From: Mycolicibacterium sp. BiH015
Lineage (GTDB): Bacteria > Actinomycetota > Actinomycetes > Mycobacteriales > Mycobacteriaceae
Length of the DNA: 64,000 bases
NCBI RefSeq assembly: GCF_027706845.1
Contig: NZ_JAQGCZ010000007.1
Span: 1 to 64,000 of the forward strand
Reading direction: 5' to 3'
The notes beneath the pieces are model-generated. The model had not been told where the DNA came from and ran no database searches. It was given only the letters and a program-made list of their open reading frames with translations. The position numbers were made by a program, and so were the translations under genes. This document shows, one piece after another, positions 62,154 through 64,000 of this stretch (positions are counted from its first letter, which is position 1; each line of letters starts with the position of its first letter).

Positions 62154-63567
62154 CAGATCCCGCCTTTCGGCGCTTGAGCGCTCCAGAAACGGCGTCGATG
62201 ACGAGGAATCCCAGCAGCGAAAGGCCCAGCAGTGGCAGGAACCATCCGACGACCACGGCGGTCACGACGACAACACCGATCGCGAGCGGGGAGAGTCTCC
62301 GCATGCCGCCACGGACCGGTGGCCTGCCGACCGCCCAGCGTGATCCACGAGTCGGCCTGCGTTGCCACCACATTCGATATCCGCGGACGATGACGGTCAG
62401 AAGTCCCGCGGCGATTCCGAGGAGGATGAGTTGGTTCAGCAGGCCGAACAGGAAACCCATATGCGCCCGGATGCCCCAGTCGGCGAGCTTGGCTATCAGC
62501 GAATAGACGCGCCAATAGTCGATCGTGCTTATCACCGTCAGATCGGTGGGATCAACCGACGCAGAATTGGTTTCCCACCGGTACGGCTTGTCGATCTCGG
62601 TCACGGTGATTCCCTGCCCCTGCTCGGACGGCAACGTCAGTTCGACGGGGCTGCGCACCCCCGCGGCATGAGCGGTGTCGAGGACCGCGGCGTAATCCAC
62701 GGTGACTGGTTCGACCGCCAGGGGGCCGGCCGCAGGATTGCCATGGCCGCCATGCGCATCGGCGAGGAGGTGCGTATTCAACTGCGGCCGTTGCCAATTG
62801 AAAATCGTTCGAATATCGCTCACGTGCGCGCCGGCATAGGTGGACCAGGTAATCCCGGTGGCGGACAGGAACAACAGCCCGGCGAGCAGCCAGACCCCCG
62901 TAGCTCCGTGCCAGTTCAAGGTGCGCGACCTGCCGGACACCGTGCGATCCACCGACAGGATGCGGCTCTTGCGGCCTCGGCGGCGGTCACCGGCGGCCTT
63001 GACGAACCACAGGTACAGGCCGCCCAGCGCGACCACCCATAGCCAGGATGCGGCAATCTCGCTGTAGATCCGACCGGGTTCCCCGAGGTTGAGGTGCCGG
63101 TGCAAACCGTCCAGCCATGTGCTCAGCGGCAGGTACCCCAGCCAGGTGTTCTCATCGCCGAGAACCCGTCCGGTGTAGGGGTCGACGAATACCGCGCGCA
63201 GAAGGTCCTCGTCGAGTTCGGGATCGGCGAAGTAGATGCGGGTGGACTCATCCGGTGCTGACGGTGGGCGTAAACCGGTTATCGCCAGCCCAGGGTGCGC
63301 CGACTGCGCCGCGGCGACCTGGTCCGCGAGGGGCAGCGGTCGGTCCGCCGCGTCGACGGTCAGAACATCGCGGTAGACGAACTTTTCGAGGGTCGGCGCC
63401 AGAGCATACGCGCCCCCGGTGAGGGCGGCGACGACGAGGAAAGGCCCCACGAGGACGCCGGCGTAAAAATGAAGCCGGACGACGAGGGCGCGCCAGCGCT
63501 GCGGCGGAATCGCTTGGGGCGGTTGAGGGGTGGACGTGGGTTCGAGAGTGTCATCGGGAATGGTCAT
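62146..63567 (-). CDS. PepSY-associated membrane protein
   Basis: A 473-residue PepSY_TM protein with helices near residues 35-57 (FYAGVLVGPFLVVAALTGGAYAL), 170-188, 225-245 and 370-390, plus a Pro/charged C-terminal region with two more hydrophobic stretches. Family histidines are present in VVRLHFYAG, LDGLHRHLNLG, LNWHGATG and IRAHMGFLFG, the positions thought to bind haem or pass electrons. An external loop has HLLADAHGGHGN, possibly metal-binding. PepSY_TM proteins are often linked to iron/haem reduction or copper handling. It leads the overlapping PepSY, PCuAC, DyP set. Confidence 0.82.
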   Translation of the reverse strand: MTIPDDTLEPTSTPQPPQAIPPQRWRALVVRLHFYAGVLVGPFLVVAALTGGAYALAPTLEKFVYRDVLTVDAADRPLPLADQVAAAQSAHPGLAITGLRPPSAPDESTRIYFADPELDEDLLRAVFVDPYTGRVLGDENTWLGYLPLSTWLDGLHRHLNLGEPGRIYSEIAASWLWVVALGGLYLWFVKAAGDRRRGRKSRILSVDRTVSGRSRTLNWHGATGVWLLAGLLFLSATGITWSTYAGAHVSDIRTIFNWQRPQLNTHLLADAHGGHGNPAAGPLAVEPVTVDYAAVLDTAHAAGVRSPVELTLPSEQGQGITVTEIDKPYRWETNSASVDPTDLTVISTIDYWRVYSLIAKLADWGIRAHMGFLFGLLNQLILLGIAAGLLTVIVRGYRMWWQRRPTRGSRWAVGRPPVRGGMRRLSPLAIGVVVVTAVVVGWFLPLLGLSLLGFLVIDAVSGALKRRKAGSDV

Positions 63568-63701
63568 GCGAAGGCCTTGTCGGTCGATGCGACGCAGAGT
63601 CGCCGTCAGCGCACAGCGGCGCTACGGCGGGCATTCGCCAACCGCGGAATCGCGGCGGCGCAAAGAAACGCGAAAGAGATCGAGAACGGTGAAGGTGACC
63701 G

Positions 63702-64000
63702 TCAGACGGCAGCAAGGGTGGACGGCGGTGCGCGCATCCCCAGCCCGGTAACCAAAACGGGCCGTATCGCAACGACTTTGGTGCCGCGACGCCGAACGCG
63801 GGGGACGGGCCGGGGCGCGGGACCTGTGAACAGATGCAGCCAGCACAGCACCGACGAGCAGACGACATAGAGGTATTCGGCCGCGGAGATCGCCACTCCG
63901 AGACTGACCGCCGCGACCGCGTGGGCCGCGATCATCGCCGGCGCGGGTACGGCATCAAAGCCGGCCGGGTGATGACCGGCGACCGCGAGCGCCGCATGCC
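63702..64000 (-). CDS. Membrane protein, partial (5' end beyond window)
   Basis: The frame is open from the window edge to a TGA at 63702-63704, giving the last 98 residues of a protein. Visible parts are HAALAVAGHHPAGFDA, one or two hydrophobic segments (MIAAHAVAAVSLGVAISAAEYLYVVCSSVLCWLHLF) and a basic tail (RPVPRVRRRGTK). It is upstream of the PepSY gene in the same direction, with a 134-base gap in which I see no strong signal. Histidine-rich loops would suit a metal-handling membrane protein, but the family is not recognised. Confidence 0.55.
   Translation of the reverse strand, partial: HAALAVAGHHPAGFDAVPAPAMIAAHAVAAVSLGVAISAAEYLYVVCSSVLCWLHLFTGPAPRPVPRVRRRGTKVVAIRPVLVTGLGMRAPPSTLAAV

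Noticed and set aside
63568..63701. A small minus-strand gene between the PepSY gene and the partial membrane gene
   Set aside because: The open frames there are Arg/Pro-rich shadows with no signal or family resemblance.

Overview
The window looks like a chromosomal segment of a mycobacterium, most likely a fast-growing Mycolicibacterium-type species. The base composition is strongly GC-rich. The gene order follows, as I remember it, the Mycobacterium tuberculosis order Rv3032 down to Rv2972c, almost gene for gene. I cannot name the species from sequence alone. I see no insertion sequence, prophage, rRNA operon or CRISPR array. About 60 protein genes, two tRNA genes and several regulatory or repeat structures are listed.

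Layout. 0.1-5.3 kb: zwf, then a reverse-strand operon for methylglucose lipopolysaccharide (MGLP) assembly (methyltransferase, GH57 branching enzyme, glycosyltransferase). 5.4-11.5 kb: etfBA, an OlsB/OlsA-like acyltransferase pair, iscS and mnmA. 11.5-18.2 kb: an LpqA-like lipoprotein, a MetE C-domain protein, a 4CL-type ligase, an MmcQ/YjbR protein, ligA and an ACT-domain protein. 18.3-22.8 kb: gatC, gatA, pfkA, gatB. 22.8-26.8 kb: a PrrB-like histidine kinase without a response regulator, lppZ, a DoxX protein and a PH-like membrane protein. 26.8-30.5 kb: ilvBNC behind a leader-peptide attenuator. 30.6-38.6 kb: a DUF3159 protein, wrbA, an FAD oxidoreductase, serA-leuB, two membrane proteins and a FAH-family enzyme. 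38.6-43.3 kb: gltX, tRNA-Gln(CUG), tRNA-Glu(CUC), an IclR regulator and leuCD. 43.5-48.2 kb: hupB, mutT1, ppk, fbiD. 48.2-54.3 kb: gpsA, a PLP enzyme, ddl, a DUF3515 protein, an Lrp-type domain protein, thiL, ung, rpmB. 54.5-59.2 kb: a FakA-like kinase, recG and an HNH protein. 59.3-64 kb: two secreted paralogues followed by a DyP peroxidase, PCuAC and PepSY cluster that I read as metal handling.

How the genes fit together. Branched-chain amino acid synthesis dominates the middle: ilvB, ilvN, ilvC, leuB, leuC and leuD all lie within 16 kb, under at least two control devices (an attenuator and an IclR-type operator). gltX, gatC/A/B and the tRNA-Gln and tRNA-Glu genes together give the indirect route to Gln-tRNA(Gln).

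Two sequence-level themes stand out. First, at least 19 start codons have a TANNNT -10 hexamer only 6-9 bases upstream, as expected for leaderless transcripts. Second, short direct repeats with 25-46-base periods sit at or inside gene boundaries: the window start, the ligA start, upstream of gatC, between ilvB and ilvN, and inside the DUF3515 gene. Two of these change how a gene is probably translated (ilvN and ligA). A 54-base imperfect palindrome occurs twice, each time between converging genes.
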